A DNA stretch of 8,442 nt from Chloroflexota bacterium. Its GTDB lineage: Bacteria > Chloroflexota > Limnocylindria > Limnocylindrales > Limnocylindraceae. The notes below the pieces were generated by a model, which searched no databases, was not told the DNA's origin, and was given only the letters and a program-made list of their open reading frames with translations. The stretch lies in NCBI GenBank assembly GCA_016463555.1, contig JAEMRB010000040.1:1-8442 (forward strand), written 5' to 3'. A program made the translations under genes and the position numbers. Within the stretch, counting starts at the first letter, position 1; each line of letters opens with the position of its first letter. Positions 1 through 8,442 of this stretch are shown one piece after another.

Positions 1-971
<971 letters not shown>

Positions 972-972
<1 letters not shown>

Positions 973-1004
973 CACGACGCCTCTTCGGCGCCCGTGGTCG
1001 TTTT
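972..1004 (+). other. Stem-loop followed by a T run, just after 23S rRNA
   Basis: CCACG at 972-976 pairs with CGTGG at 993-997, and CGCC at 978-981 pairs with GGCG at 987-990. The loop is TCTTC, with A977 opposite CC 991-992. TCGTTTT follows at 998-1004. The shape resembles a weak intrinsic terminator, but it lies between 23S and 5S of the same operon. A maturation or pausing element that protects the 23S 3' end is therefore more likely. The rest of the 23S-5S spacer, to 1057, shows no tRNA and nothing else recognisable. Confidence 0.5.
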
Positions 1005-1057
1005 GGATACACCCCCGATGAAACAGATAACTTCTCGATGTTTTCAGTCATGGATTC

Positions 1058-1204
1058 GGACTTCGCCAAGCGGAGCCCGGTGACATTTGCGGAGAGGCCA
1101 TACCCGTTCCCATCCCGAACACGGAAGTCAAGCTCTCCAGCGCCGAAAATACTGAGGGGGCAGCTCCTCGGCAAAATAGGACGTCGCCGGGCTCTTTGGC
1201 GTCC
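1058..1204 (+). other. Precursor stem enclosing 5S rRNA
   Basis: Spacer on both sides of the 5S gene is complementary. GGAC at 1058-1061 pairs with GTCC at 1201-1204, and GCCAA at 1065-1069 pairs with TTGGC at 1196-1200. They are separated by small internal loops (TTC 1062-1064, and GCGG 1070-1073 opposite CT 1194-1195) from 5S helix I. The precursor therefore forms one long interrupted duplex around the 5S. Such duplexes are substrates of 5S maturases such as RNase M5 in Bacillus, or of RNase III. Which enzyme acts here is unknown. Confidence 0.6.
1074..1193 (+). rRNA. rrf: 5S ribosomal RNA
   Basis: The gene encodes the RNA of the large-subunit central protuberance. The universal core CCCGTTCCCATCCCGAACACG at 1108-1128 (loop B/C region) and the 3' segment TAGGACGTCGCC are plain to see. 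The ends close helix I: AGCCCGGTGAC at 1074-1084 pairs with GTCGCCGGGCT at 1183-1193, with one G-U pair. The resulting 120 bases match the usual 5S length. The exact mature ends cannot be fixed from sequence, because pairing continues into the flanks. The gene follows 23S by about 100 bases, the standard 23S-5S order. Confidence 0.95.
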
Positions 1205-1221
1205 TGGGGGGTTTCGTCGGC

Positions 1222-1227
1222 TATCCT
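1222..1227 (+). promoter_or_regulatory. Candidate -10 element for a leaderless LysM transcript
   Basis: TATCCT lies six bases before the GTG at 1234. That spacing puts the expected transcription start on or next to the start codon, the usual layout of leaderless genes in GC-rich bacteria. No Shine-Dalgarno is visible ahead of the GTG. The -35 is poor: TTGGCG at 1196-1201 is about 20 bases upstream, longer than usual, and overlaps the 5S precursor stem. Readthrough from the rRNA operon is the alternative way to express the gene. Confidence 0.35.
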
Positions 1228-1233
1228 GCGAGC

Positions 1234-1929
1234 GTGGAACCTTTGAACGCAACTCCGTGCCCTTGGCTCCTCGACCCAAGCGGCGCAATCACCATCACCC
1301 CATCACGTACCCTCAGCCGCTGCGGCGCTGAACCCACGCGCCCCGAACTAGCCAAGGCTATTCGTGCGGAGCGCTGCATCGTGGGCGGTGCCTGCCAGAT
1401 TCGCCAGGCGCGTGAGGCGCAGCTCGGCGCCCTCGCCCCAAGCCTCGCCCCGCGCCAGCCGATTGGCGACGCTGCGGTCATCACCAACGCCGCACTGCCG
1501 CGCCCATCGAACGGTTCGCCGTGGCTCCGCGTGCTGCTCGTGGTCGTGCTGGCCGGCGTCATCACCGTCGCAAGCGGCCCCGTGGCTGGCGTTGTCGGCC
1601 CAATCCTGACCTCCATCATTGGATCAATCACGACGCCAAGCGAGGCCACGCCGACCCCCTCGGTCGAGGCCACCCCAACGGCGAGCCCAAGCGAGTCGCC
1701 CTCCCCGAGCCCATCACCGAGCGAGTCGCCGAGCCCAACTCCGTCCCCATCCCCTTCGGCGAGTGCCACGGCGCCAAAGACGTATCTGGTGCGGTCGGGC
1801 GACACGCTCTATGACATCGCGATGTCGCTCGGGTTGGGCCCAGAGGGCTATAAGGAGATCGCCGCCCTCAATAACATTTCGGGTCCGGCCTATACGATCT
1901 CGCCCGGGCAGGTGCTCAAGCTCCCATAA
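1234..1929 (+). CDS. Membrane-anchored LysM protein with an N-terminal four-cysteine module
   Basis: The product has 231 residues in four parts. Residues 1-60 hold four cysteines spaced C9-x20-C30-x17-C48-x5-C54, beginning CPWL; this looks like a small metal-binding or zinc-ribbon-like fold, by pattern only. Residues 98-114 (up to about 130) form one hydrophobic segment, preceded by arginine. Residues 134-179 are a Pro/Ser/Thr/Glu linker. Residues 183-231 are a LysM domain (TYLVRSGDTLYDIAMSLGL, then a last strand ending SPGQVLKLP), which in known families binds N-acetylglucosamine glycans such as peptidoglycan. The protein probably spans the membrane once, with cysteines in the cytoplasm and LysM outside. 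No catalytic domain is visible. The GTG at 1234 is the first start in frame that keeps the whole cysteine module; it has no Shine-Dalgarno. I recall similar CPxL...C...C proteins in Chloroflexota but know no assigned function. Confidence 0.82.
   Translation: MEPLNATPCPWLLDPSGAITITPSRTLSRCGAEPTRPELAKAIRAERCIVGGACQIRQAREAQLGALAPSLAPRQPIGDAAVITNAALPRPSNGSPWLRVLLVVVLAGVITVASGPVAGVVGPILTSIIGSITTPSEATPTPSVEATPTASPSESPSPSPSPSESPSPTPSPSPSASATAPKTYLVRSGDTLYDIAMSLGLGPEGYKEIAALNNISGPAYTISPGQVLKLP
1636..1770 (+). repeat. Low-complexity Pro/Ser linker repeat inside the LysM gene
   Basis: This stretch codes for alternating Pro-Ser/Thr units with regularly placed Glu (PSESPSPSPSPSESPSP). The direct repeat AGCGAGTCGCC occurs at 1690-1700 and again at 1720-1730, exactly 30 bases apart. 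It encodes a flexible stalk between the membrane segment and the LysM domain, and its length is likely to vary between strains through slippage. Confidence 0.75.
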
Positions 1930-1954
1930 GCGCCAGGCCGAGTGCGGGGGGCTG

Positions 1955-1963
1955 TGGTAGGCT
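1955..1963 (+). promoter_or_regulatory. Extended -10 promoter of rpsA
   Basis: TG-G-TAGGCT has the extended -10 form (TGn followed by the hexamer at 1958-1963). It is nearly the same as the element before clpC: 10 of 13 bases are shared across 1951-1963 and 3821-3833. No -35 hexamer stands out, which fits an extended -10. The predicted transcript starts near 1970, giving a leader of about 83 bases. Confidence 0.5.
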
Positions 1964-1995
1964 CGCCGAACGCGATCGCGAGATTGCGCCACCTG

Positions 1996-2043
1996 CTTCT
2001 GCTGGCGGCGTCACCTCCTGAGCGCGAATACGTCGTAAGGAGA
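1996..2043 (+). promoter_or_regulatory. rpsA leader: Shine-Dalgarno with two possible sequestering partners
   Basis: The Shine-Dalgarno AAGGAGA at 2037-2043 lies nine bases before the TTG start. Two upstream stretches can pair with it. In one fold, CTTCT at 1996-2000 pairs with AGGAG at 2038-2042, stacked on GCGGCG 2005-2010 with CGTCGT 2031-2036 (two G-U pairs). In the other, CTCCT at 2015-2019 pairs with the same AGGAG. The second stretch is part of TCACCTCCT at 2011-2019, which equals the 3' tail of 16S rRNA. Ribosomal protein S1 represses its own leader in E. coli, so a translational operator is plausible; this is inference from hand folding. Confidence 0.4.
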
Positions 2044-2052
2044 ACTACAAAC

Positions 2053-3780
2053 TTGAACGAAGAACTTACCCCTGGCGCCGCCGATATTGAGGCGGGTGCC
2101 GATGCTGGAGCAGTTGCTCCAGTCCGCAAGGCGAAAGCCCCTGCAAAGCCGAAGAGCGTCAAGGTGAGCGCAGCAGATCCGGTGGAGACCCCTGCGGTTG
2201 ACCACATCGATGCCGCACCTGCCGAGTCGGCCCCAGTAGCCACCGAGGCTCCCGTTGCCGCGCCCGCCGCTGCGCCAGCGCCGCGCGTGTGGACCGGACC
2301 TGAGCCAACCACCATGGAAGAGTTGCTCGCCGGCGCAGGGATGCCAATTAAAAACTTGAAGCAGGGCGATGTCCTTGACGGCATCGTTGTGCGCGTCGAC
2401 AAGGACGAAGTGCTCGTTGACATTGGCGCGAAGAGCGAAGGTGTTGTCTCGAGCCGCGAACTTCACGGCCGCAATGGCGAAGAGGGCCCAGCCCTCACCG
2501 TTGGCGACACCGTACTCGTATACGTCATGCAGCCAGAGTCGGAAGATGGGCACGTTGTGCTCTCAATCCGCCGCGCCGGCATGGAGCGCAAGTGGCGCAC
2601 GATGCAGGAGCAGCTCGACGCAGGCACCATCATTGAGGCCGCCGTCATCGATCACAACAAGGGCGGACTCATTGTTGACTGTGGCATTCGCGGCTTCGTG
2701 CCGATCAGCCAGATCGTCGACTTCCCGCGCCGCCCAGCAGGCGACGCACCGCGTGACGCCATCCAGGAGATCGCCGAGAAGCTGCAGCCGTACGTTGGCC
2801 GCAAGCTGCGCATGAAGATCTTGGAGGTGAACCGCAAGGGGAACCGCCTGATCCTCTCCGAGAAGGTTGCGCACTATGAGGAGCGCCGCGGTAAGCGCGA
2901 CGAACTCTTCAGCACCCTTTCGGTTGGCCAGCGCGTTGCCGGTGTGGTGCGTTCGATTGCGCCATTCGGACTCTTCGTTGACCTCGGCGGCATCGACGGC
3001 CTCATTCATAAGAGTGAGATCAGCTGGTCGAAGGTCGCGAACCCAGAGAGCGGCTACAACGTTGGTGACTCGGTTGACGCCGAAGTCATCGACATCAACA
3101 CGGAGCGTGGGCGCATTAGCCTCTCGATCCGCAAGTTGCAGCCAGACCCATGGAATGCCGCAATCGCCGACATCAAGATTGGCGATTTCGTTGAGGGAAC
3201 CATCACTAAGTTGGTGAACTTCGGTGCCTTCGTGCGCGTGCGCGACGGACTCGAGGGGCTCATCCATATCAGCGAGCTCTCACACAATCGTGTCACCCAT
3301 CCGGGCGACGTGGTGAAGGACGAGCAGACCCTGAAGCTCAAGGTGATCAGCCTCGACTCAGAGCGTCATCGCCTCGGCCTCAGCCTCAAGCAGGCTGAAG
3401 AGGCTCCAGTGCGTGAAACGCCGGCCGTCGAGCCGAAGCGTGAGACGCGCCGTGCCCGCCCAGAGCGAAGCTTCTCCATGGATGACGCCGTGCAGGAGCC
3501 AGAGGGTGGCATTGACACCACGCTCGCCGCAGCCTTTGCTGGCATCCGCGAGAAGATCGCCGAGACGGCCGATGACGCTGCAGGGAGCGACGGCGAGACG
3601 AAGAAGAAGCGTGCCCTAAAGAGGGCCGATGACGGCGAGAGCGCGTCGGAGGCCATTCAAGAGGCCCTCGCCGACGTCGCCCCAGAGGCCCCTGCCGAGG
3701 TTGCCGTAGAGGCTCCCGCCGAGATTGCCGCAGAGACCCCTGCCGAGGTCGCCCCAGAGGCACCCGCCGATCAGGCCTAG
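2053..3780 (+). CDS. rpsA: 30S ribosomal protein S1, four S1 domains
   Basis: S1 is an RNA-binding protein of the small subunit that helps load mRNA. From the TTG start the protein has 575 residues. An Ala/Pro/Glu-rich N-terminal extension (1-95) is followed by four S1 domains at about 102-174, 189-270, 290-361 and 375-446. Domains 3 and 4 are the most typical (APFGLFVDLGGIDGLIHKSE; NFGAFVRVRDGLEGLIHISE); domain 2 is longer and more divergent (GGLIVDCGIRGFVPISQ). A low-complexity acidic tail (447-575) ends in an eight-residue repeat. Four domains match the shorter S1 forms, not the six of E. coli. TTG was chosen because AAGGAGA sits nine bases upstream; the longer in-frame reading from GTG 1942 would start before the -10 element at 1958. 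The gene lies between the LysM gene and clpC, each apparently with its own promoter. A general multi-S1-domain RNA-binding protein is the only serious alternative. Confidence 0.88.
   Translation: MNEELTPGAADIEAGADAGAVAPVRKAKAPAKPKSVKVSAADPVETPAVDHIDAAPAESAPVATEAPVAAPAAAPAPRVWTGPEPTTMEELLAGAGMPIKNLKQGDVLDGIVVRVDKDEVLVDIGAKSEGVVSSRELHGRNGEEGPALTVGDTVLVYVMQPESEDGHVVLSIRRAGMERKWRTMQEQLDAGTIIEAAVIDHNKGGLIVDCGIRGFVPISQIVDFPRRPAGDAPRDAIQEIAEKLQPYVGRKLRMKILEVNRKGNRLILSEKVAHYEERRGKRDELFSTLSVGQRVAGVVRSIAPFGLFVDLGGIDGLIHKSEISWSKVANPESGYNVGDSVDAEVIDINTERGRISLSIRKLQPDPWNAAIADIKIGDFVEGTITKLVNFGAFVRVRDGLEGLIHISELSHNRVTHPGDVVKDEQTLKLKVISLDSERHRLGLSLKQAEEAPVRETPAVEPKRETRRARPERSFSMDDAVQEPEGGIDTTLAAAFAGIREKIAETADDAAGSDGETKKKRALKRADDGESASEAIQEALADVAPEAPAEVAVEAPAEIAAETPAEVAPEAPADQA
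3676..3771 (+). repeat. Four 24-base tandem repeats at the 3' end of rpsA
   Basis: There are four in-frame units at 3676-3699, 3700-3723, 3724-3747 and 3748-3771. They encode VAPEAPAE, VAVEAPAE, IAAETPAE and VAPEAPAD, and the stop follows after Gln-Ala. Differences between units are mostly third-position changes (CCT/CCC, GTC/GTT), so the copies are old enough to have drifted. The tail is probably disordered and acidic. Confidence 0.85.
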
Positions 3781-3824
3781 CCCCGCGGGGGCGTTGGACA
3801 CCCTCGTGAAGCGCCGGAGCGGAG
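3781..3824 (+). other. rpsA-clpC intergenic region, 5' part
   Basis: The only structure seen is the ten-base palindrome CCCCGCGGGG right after the rpsA stop (3781-3790). It has no loop and no T run, so it is not a credible intrinsic terminator. TTGGAC at 3794-3799 resembles a -35 but lies 28 bases from the clpC -10, too far to be its partner. No CIRCE, HAIR or CtsR-type heat-shock operator is recognisable in 3781-3890. Confidence 0.4.
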
Positions 3825-3833
3825 TGGTAGACT
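3825..3833 (+). promoter_or_regulatory. Extended -10 promoter of clpC
   Basis: TG-G-TAGACT (hexamer 3828-3833) has the extended -10 form and matches the rpsA element, with GTGGTAG in common. The transcript would start near 3840 and leave a leader of about 50 bases, ending in the Shine-Dalgarno GGAGG at 3881-3885, five bases before the ATG. It probably also serves radA and ispD. Confidence 0.5.
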
Positions 3834-3890
3834 TCCTCTCCGCGAAGGTACCCGGCGACAAACGCCTGGGAGCGGGGATCGGAGGAGCGC

Positions 3891-6506
<2,616 letters not shown>

Positions 6507-6519
6507 CGCCGTTCGCCGC

Positions 6520-7914
6520 ATGGCGAAGAGTAAGAGCGTCTGGCTCTGTCAAACCTGCGCCTTTGAGGCGCCCGCGCTCGAGAACCCCTGCCGCAGCTGC
6601 GGCTCTTGGAACTCCCTCGTGGAGACCGTGCGAGATCGACCCTCCGCGCGCGTTCGTGCCGCTGGTGGTCGAACCGCTGCCGCCCCCATGCAGCCACAGC
6701 CACTTAGAGCGGCCAGCGCTGATCGCGCGCCACGCCTCCCACTCGGCGTCCCAGAGCTTGATCGCGTCCTCGGCGGTGGCGCTGTGCCTGGGTCAATCAT
6801 CCTGCTCGGCGGTGAACCGGGGATCGGCAAGAGCACGCTCTTGCTGCAGGCCGCCGCGGGCATCGCACTCGCCGGCGGGCGCGTCCTCTATGCGTCGGGC
6901 GAAGAGTCGGCGGCGCAGATTGCCGATCGCGCCGAACGGCTCGGCCTCATGGCGACCGTTGCAGCCGACACGGTAGAGATTCTTTCTGAGAGTGAAGTTG
7001 GTGCAATCGCCGAGGCGGCGCATCGTGACCGCCCGACACTGCTGATCGTTGACTCCATCCAAACGGCAACGCTCGCCGAGCTCGAGGGGCCAGCAGGAAG
7101 TGTTGGCCAGGTCCGCGGTAGCGCGGAGGTACTCGCCAGCGTTGCACGGGCAACCGGAGCCGCAGTGATCCTTGTCGGCCACGTCACGAAAGAGGGGAGC
7201 ATCGCCGGGCCAAAGACGCTCGAACATCTTGTTGACGCGGTGATCATGCTCGATGGCGACCGTCACGGCACCCTGCGCACCCTGCGTGCCGCAAAGAATC
7301 GCTTCGGCTCTACCGATGAGCTCGGTCTGCTTGAGATGGGCGAGAAGGGCCTCGCAGGTATCGATGACCCAGGGCGCGCCTTTATTGATGATCGCGATGA
7401 GCGTGCGCCGGGGGCGGTCGTCGCCCCACTCCTGGAGGGGAGTCGCCCGATGTTGGTTGAGGTGCAGGCGCTTGTTGCTGGAACGGCATTCGGCACACCG
7501 CGCCGCACCGGTCGCGGGCTCGATACCGCGCGCCTCTCTCTCTTGTGTGCCGTGCTCGCGCGTCGCGCCGGGATTGCGTTGAGCGACCGCGATATCTACG
7601 CCAACCTGGTCGGCGGCATAGTTCTTGACGAGCCCGCCCTCGATCTGCCGCTCGCCCTCGCACTCGCCTCATCGCAGAGCGACCGCCCAATCAGTCGCGC
7701 GCTCGTCGCTGTCGGTGAGGTCGGACTCCTCGGTGAGCTACGTCCGGTATCTGGGCTTGCCCGCCGCCTGCGCGAAGCGGCGCGTCACGGTTTCACCACA
7801 GCGATCGTTCCTGCCCCGCGACGTGGCGCCGCAAGCGAGCCGATGCCCGAGGGGATGAAGGTCATCGCCGTGCGCACCTTACGTGAAGCGATCACCGAGG
7901 CGCTCGGTGAGTAG
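6520..7914 (+). CDS. radA: RadA (Sms), DNA repair ATPase/branch-migration helicase
   Basis: RadA is a RecA-like hexameric motor that extends recombination intermediates and acts with RecA in repair. The product has 464 residues, normal for the family. The N-terminal zinc finger is C10-x2-C13-x10-C24-x2-C27. The ATPase has Walker A GEPGIGKST (98-106), a Walker B strand LLIVDS with Asp178, and the RadA signature KNRFG at 259-263. The C-terminal third is the Lon-like domain, with NLVGG...DEPALDLPLALALASS and GEVGLLGELRPV. That domain is a structural scaffold in this family, not an active protease. The start is set by MAKSK just before the zinc finger, the common RadA beginning; the Shine-Dalgarno is weak, so translation may be coupled to clpC 13 bases upstream. 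In Bacillus, radA also follows clpC. Confidence 0.96.
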   Translation: MAKSKSVWLCQTCAFEAPALENPCRSCGSWNSLVETVRDRPSARVRAAGGRTAAAPMQPQPLRAASADRAPRLPLGVPELDRVLGGGAVPGSIILLGGEPGIGKSTLLLQAAAGIALAGGRVLYASGEESAAQIADRAERLGLMATVAADTVEILSESEVGAIAEAAHRDRPTLLIVDSIQTATLAELEGPAGSVGQVRGSAEVLASVARATGAAVILVGHVTKEGSIAGPKTLEHLVDAVIMLDGDRHGTLRTLRAAKNRFGSTDELGLLEMGEKGLAGIDDPGRAFIDDRDERAPGAVVAPLLEGSRPMLVEVQALVAGTAFGTPRRTGRGLDTARLSLLCAVLARRAGIALSDRDIYANLVGGIVLDEPALDLPLALALASSQSDRPISRALVAVGEVGLLGELRPVSGLARRLREAARHGFTTAIVPAPRRGAASEPMPEGMKVIAVRTLREAITEALGE

Positions 7915-8442
7915 CGGCCCAACGTTTGATGTCATCGTCGTTGCGGCGGGCTCTGGCCTCCGCATGGGCGGCGTCGACAAGTCACTCATCCCCATTGCCG
8001 GGAAGCCGGCGCTGCGCTGGTCGCTGGAGTCGTTCGCGGCAACCGCTGGAGTTCGGCGCATCGTCCTGGTCACCGCGCAGGATCGTGTTGCCACGTACGC
8101 GGCACTTCCGTGGGTCCCGAGCGCCGTTGTCGCCGTTGTTCAGGGTGGCGAGACGCGATCGGCATCCGTTGCTGCTGGCCTGAACGCGCTTCAGCGCGCT
8201 CCGGGGGATGCGGGTGCGGTACTGCTGATTCACGATGCCGCGCGCCCCGGTGTTGATGCCGATGTGACACTCCGAGTGGTTGCTGCCGCCCTGCAGCACG
8301 GTGCAGCCGCACCCGTCATGCCGATCGCCGACACACTCAAGCGCGTCGCGCCAAGCACCGCAGGTGCCGCAACAGCACACAGTTCAGGAAGCGTTGATCG
8401 CGCTGGCGTGGTTTCGGCACAGACGCCGCAAGGGATCGCCGC
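7907..8442 (+). CDS. ispD: IspD, MEP cytidylyltransferase (3' end outside window)
   Basis: IspD converts 2-C-methyl-D-erythritol 4-phosphate and CTP to CDP-ME and pyrophosphate, the third step of the non-mevalonate isoprenoid pathway. The 178 complete codons cover most of a family of about 230 residues. From the GTG start the motifs are the CTP-binding loop AAGSGLRMG (13-21) with Arg19, the conserved Lys25, QGGETRSASV, HDAARP (109-114), DTLK (142-145), Arg165 and QTPQ (172-175). All are in family order and the key residues are present. The GTG at 7907 overlaps the radA stop by eight bases and has GAGG at 7897-7900, six bases upstream. No other in-frame start keeps the N-terminal strand FDVIVV. 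The overlap suggests translational coupling to radA. Other nucleotidyltransferases are unlikely given the motif set. Confidence 0.93.
   Translation, partial: MSSGPTFDVIVVAAGSGLRMGGVDKSLIPIAGKPALRWSLESFAATAGVRRIVLVTAQDRVATYAALPWVPSAVVAVVQGGETRSASVAAGLNALQRAPGDAGAVLLIHDAARPGVDADVTLRVVAAALQHGAAAPVMPIADTLKRVAPSTAGAATAHSSGSVDRAGVVSAQTPQGIA

Noticed and set aside
973..1073. tRNA gene in the 23S-5S spacer
   Set aside because: No cloverleaf, T-loop consensus (GGTTCRA) or acceptor stem could be found in these 101 bases.
1690..1730. Short direct repeats as a CRISPR or mobile-element signature
   Set aside because: The repeats are codons of a Pro/Ser linker inside an intact gene. There are no spacers, inverted ends, target duplications or transposase.
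1942..2052. N-terminal extension of S1 by 37 residues from an upstream GTG
   Set aside because: The reading frame is open, but the extension would begin upstream of the -10 element at 1958, has no Shine-Dalgarno, and lacks resemblance to S1. The TTG at 2053 has AAGGAGA at ideal spacing.
3781..3790. CCCCGCGGGG palindrome as an rpsA terminator
   Set aside because: It has no loop space and no T run after it, so it cannot form an intrinsic terminator of normal shape.
3794..3799. TTGGAC as the -35 of the clpC promoter
   Set aside because: The distance to TAGACT at 3828 is 28 bases, far beyond the 16-19 base spacing of sigma-70-type promoters.

Overview
This is a bacterial chromosomal segment with every recognised gene on the + strand. 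It runs from the 3' third of a 23S rRNA gene through a 5S rRNA gene into five protein genes: a membrane-anchored LysM protein, ribosomal protein S1 (rpsA), the AAA+ unfoldase clpC, the DNA-repair ATPase radA, and ispD, which is cut by the right edge. The sequence is GC-rich, favours CCA as well as CCG/CCC proline codons, and uses GTG and TTG starts. The N-terminal repeats of ClpC, the four-cysteine LysM protein and the 5S sequence most resemble what I know from Chloroflexota, perhaps a freshwater Limnocylindria-type lineage. That assignment is recollection plus inference. An actinobacterial or other GC-rich relative is not excluded.

Positions 1-1204 are the end of an rRNA operon. The 23S part aligns with E. 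coli numbering at a constant offset of 1927 from at least the macrolide site to the sarcin-ricin loop, and carries an A2057/U2611 pair. A stem-loop follows the 23S 3' end. The 5S gene sits inside a longer precursor stem built from flanking spacer sequence. No convincing terminator separates the 5S from the LysM gene, which begins 41 bases later, possibly as a leaderless transcript.

Positions 1234-3780 hold the LysM protein and rpsA. The rpsA leader has an extended -10 element, a strong Shine-Dalgarno and a TTG start. It also contains sequences able to pair with that Shine-Dalgarno, including a copy of the 16S rRNA 3' tail, so translational self-control by S1 is plausible. The S1 protein has four S1 domains between alanine/proline-rich ends, and its C-terminus is made of a 24-base tandem repeat.

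Positions 3781-8442 hold clpC-radA-ispD, tightly packed (13-base gap, then an 8-base overlap) behind a promoter whose -10 matches the rpsA one. In Firmicutes this cluster is ctsR-mcsA-mcsB-clpC-radA-disA-yacL-ispD; here the ctsR/mcsA/mcsB and disA/yacL members are absent from these positions. I see no mobile element, CRISPR array, tRNA or phage gene. The window is mainly conserved housekeeping DNA. The most interesting signals are the rpsA leader, the four-cysteine LysM protein, the 5S precursor stem and the reduced clpC cluster.
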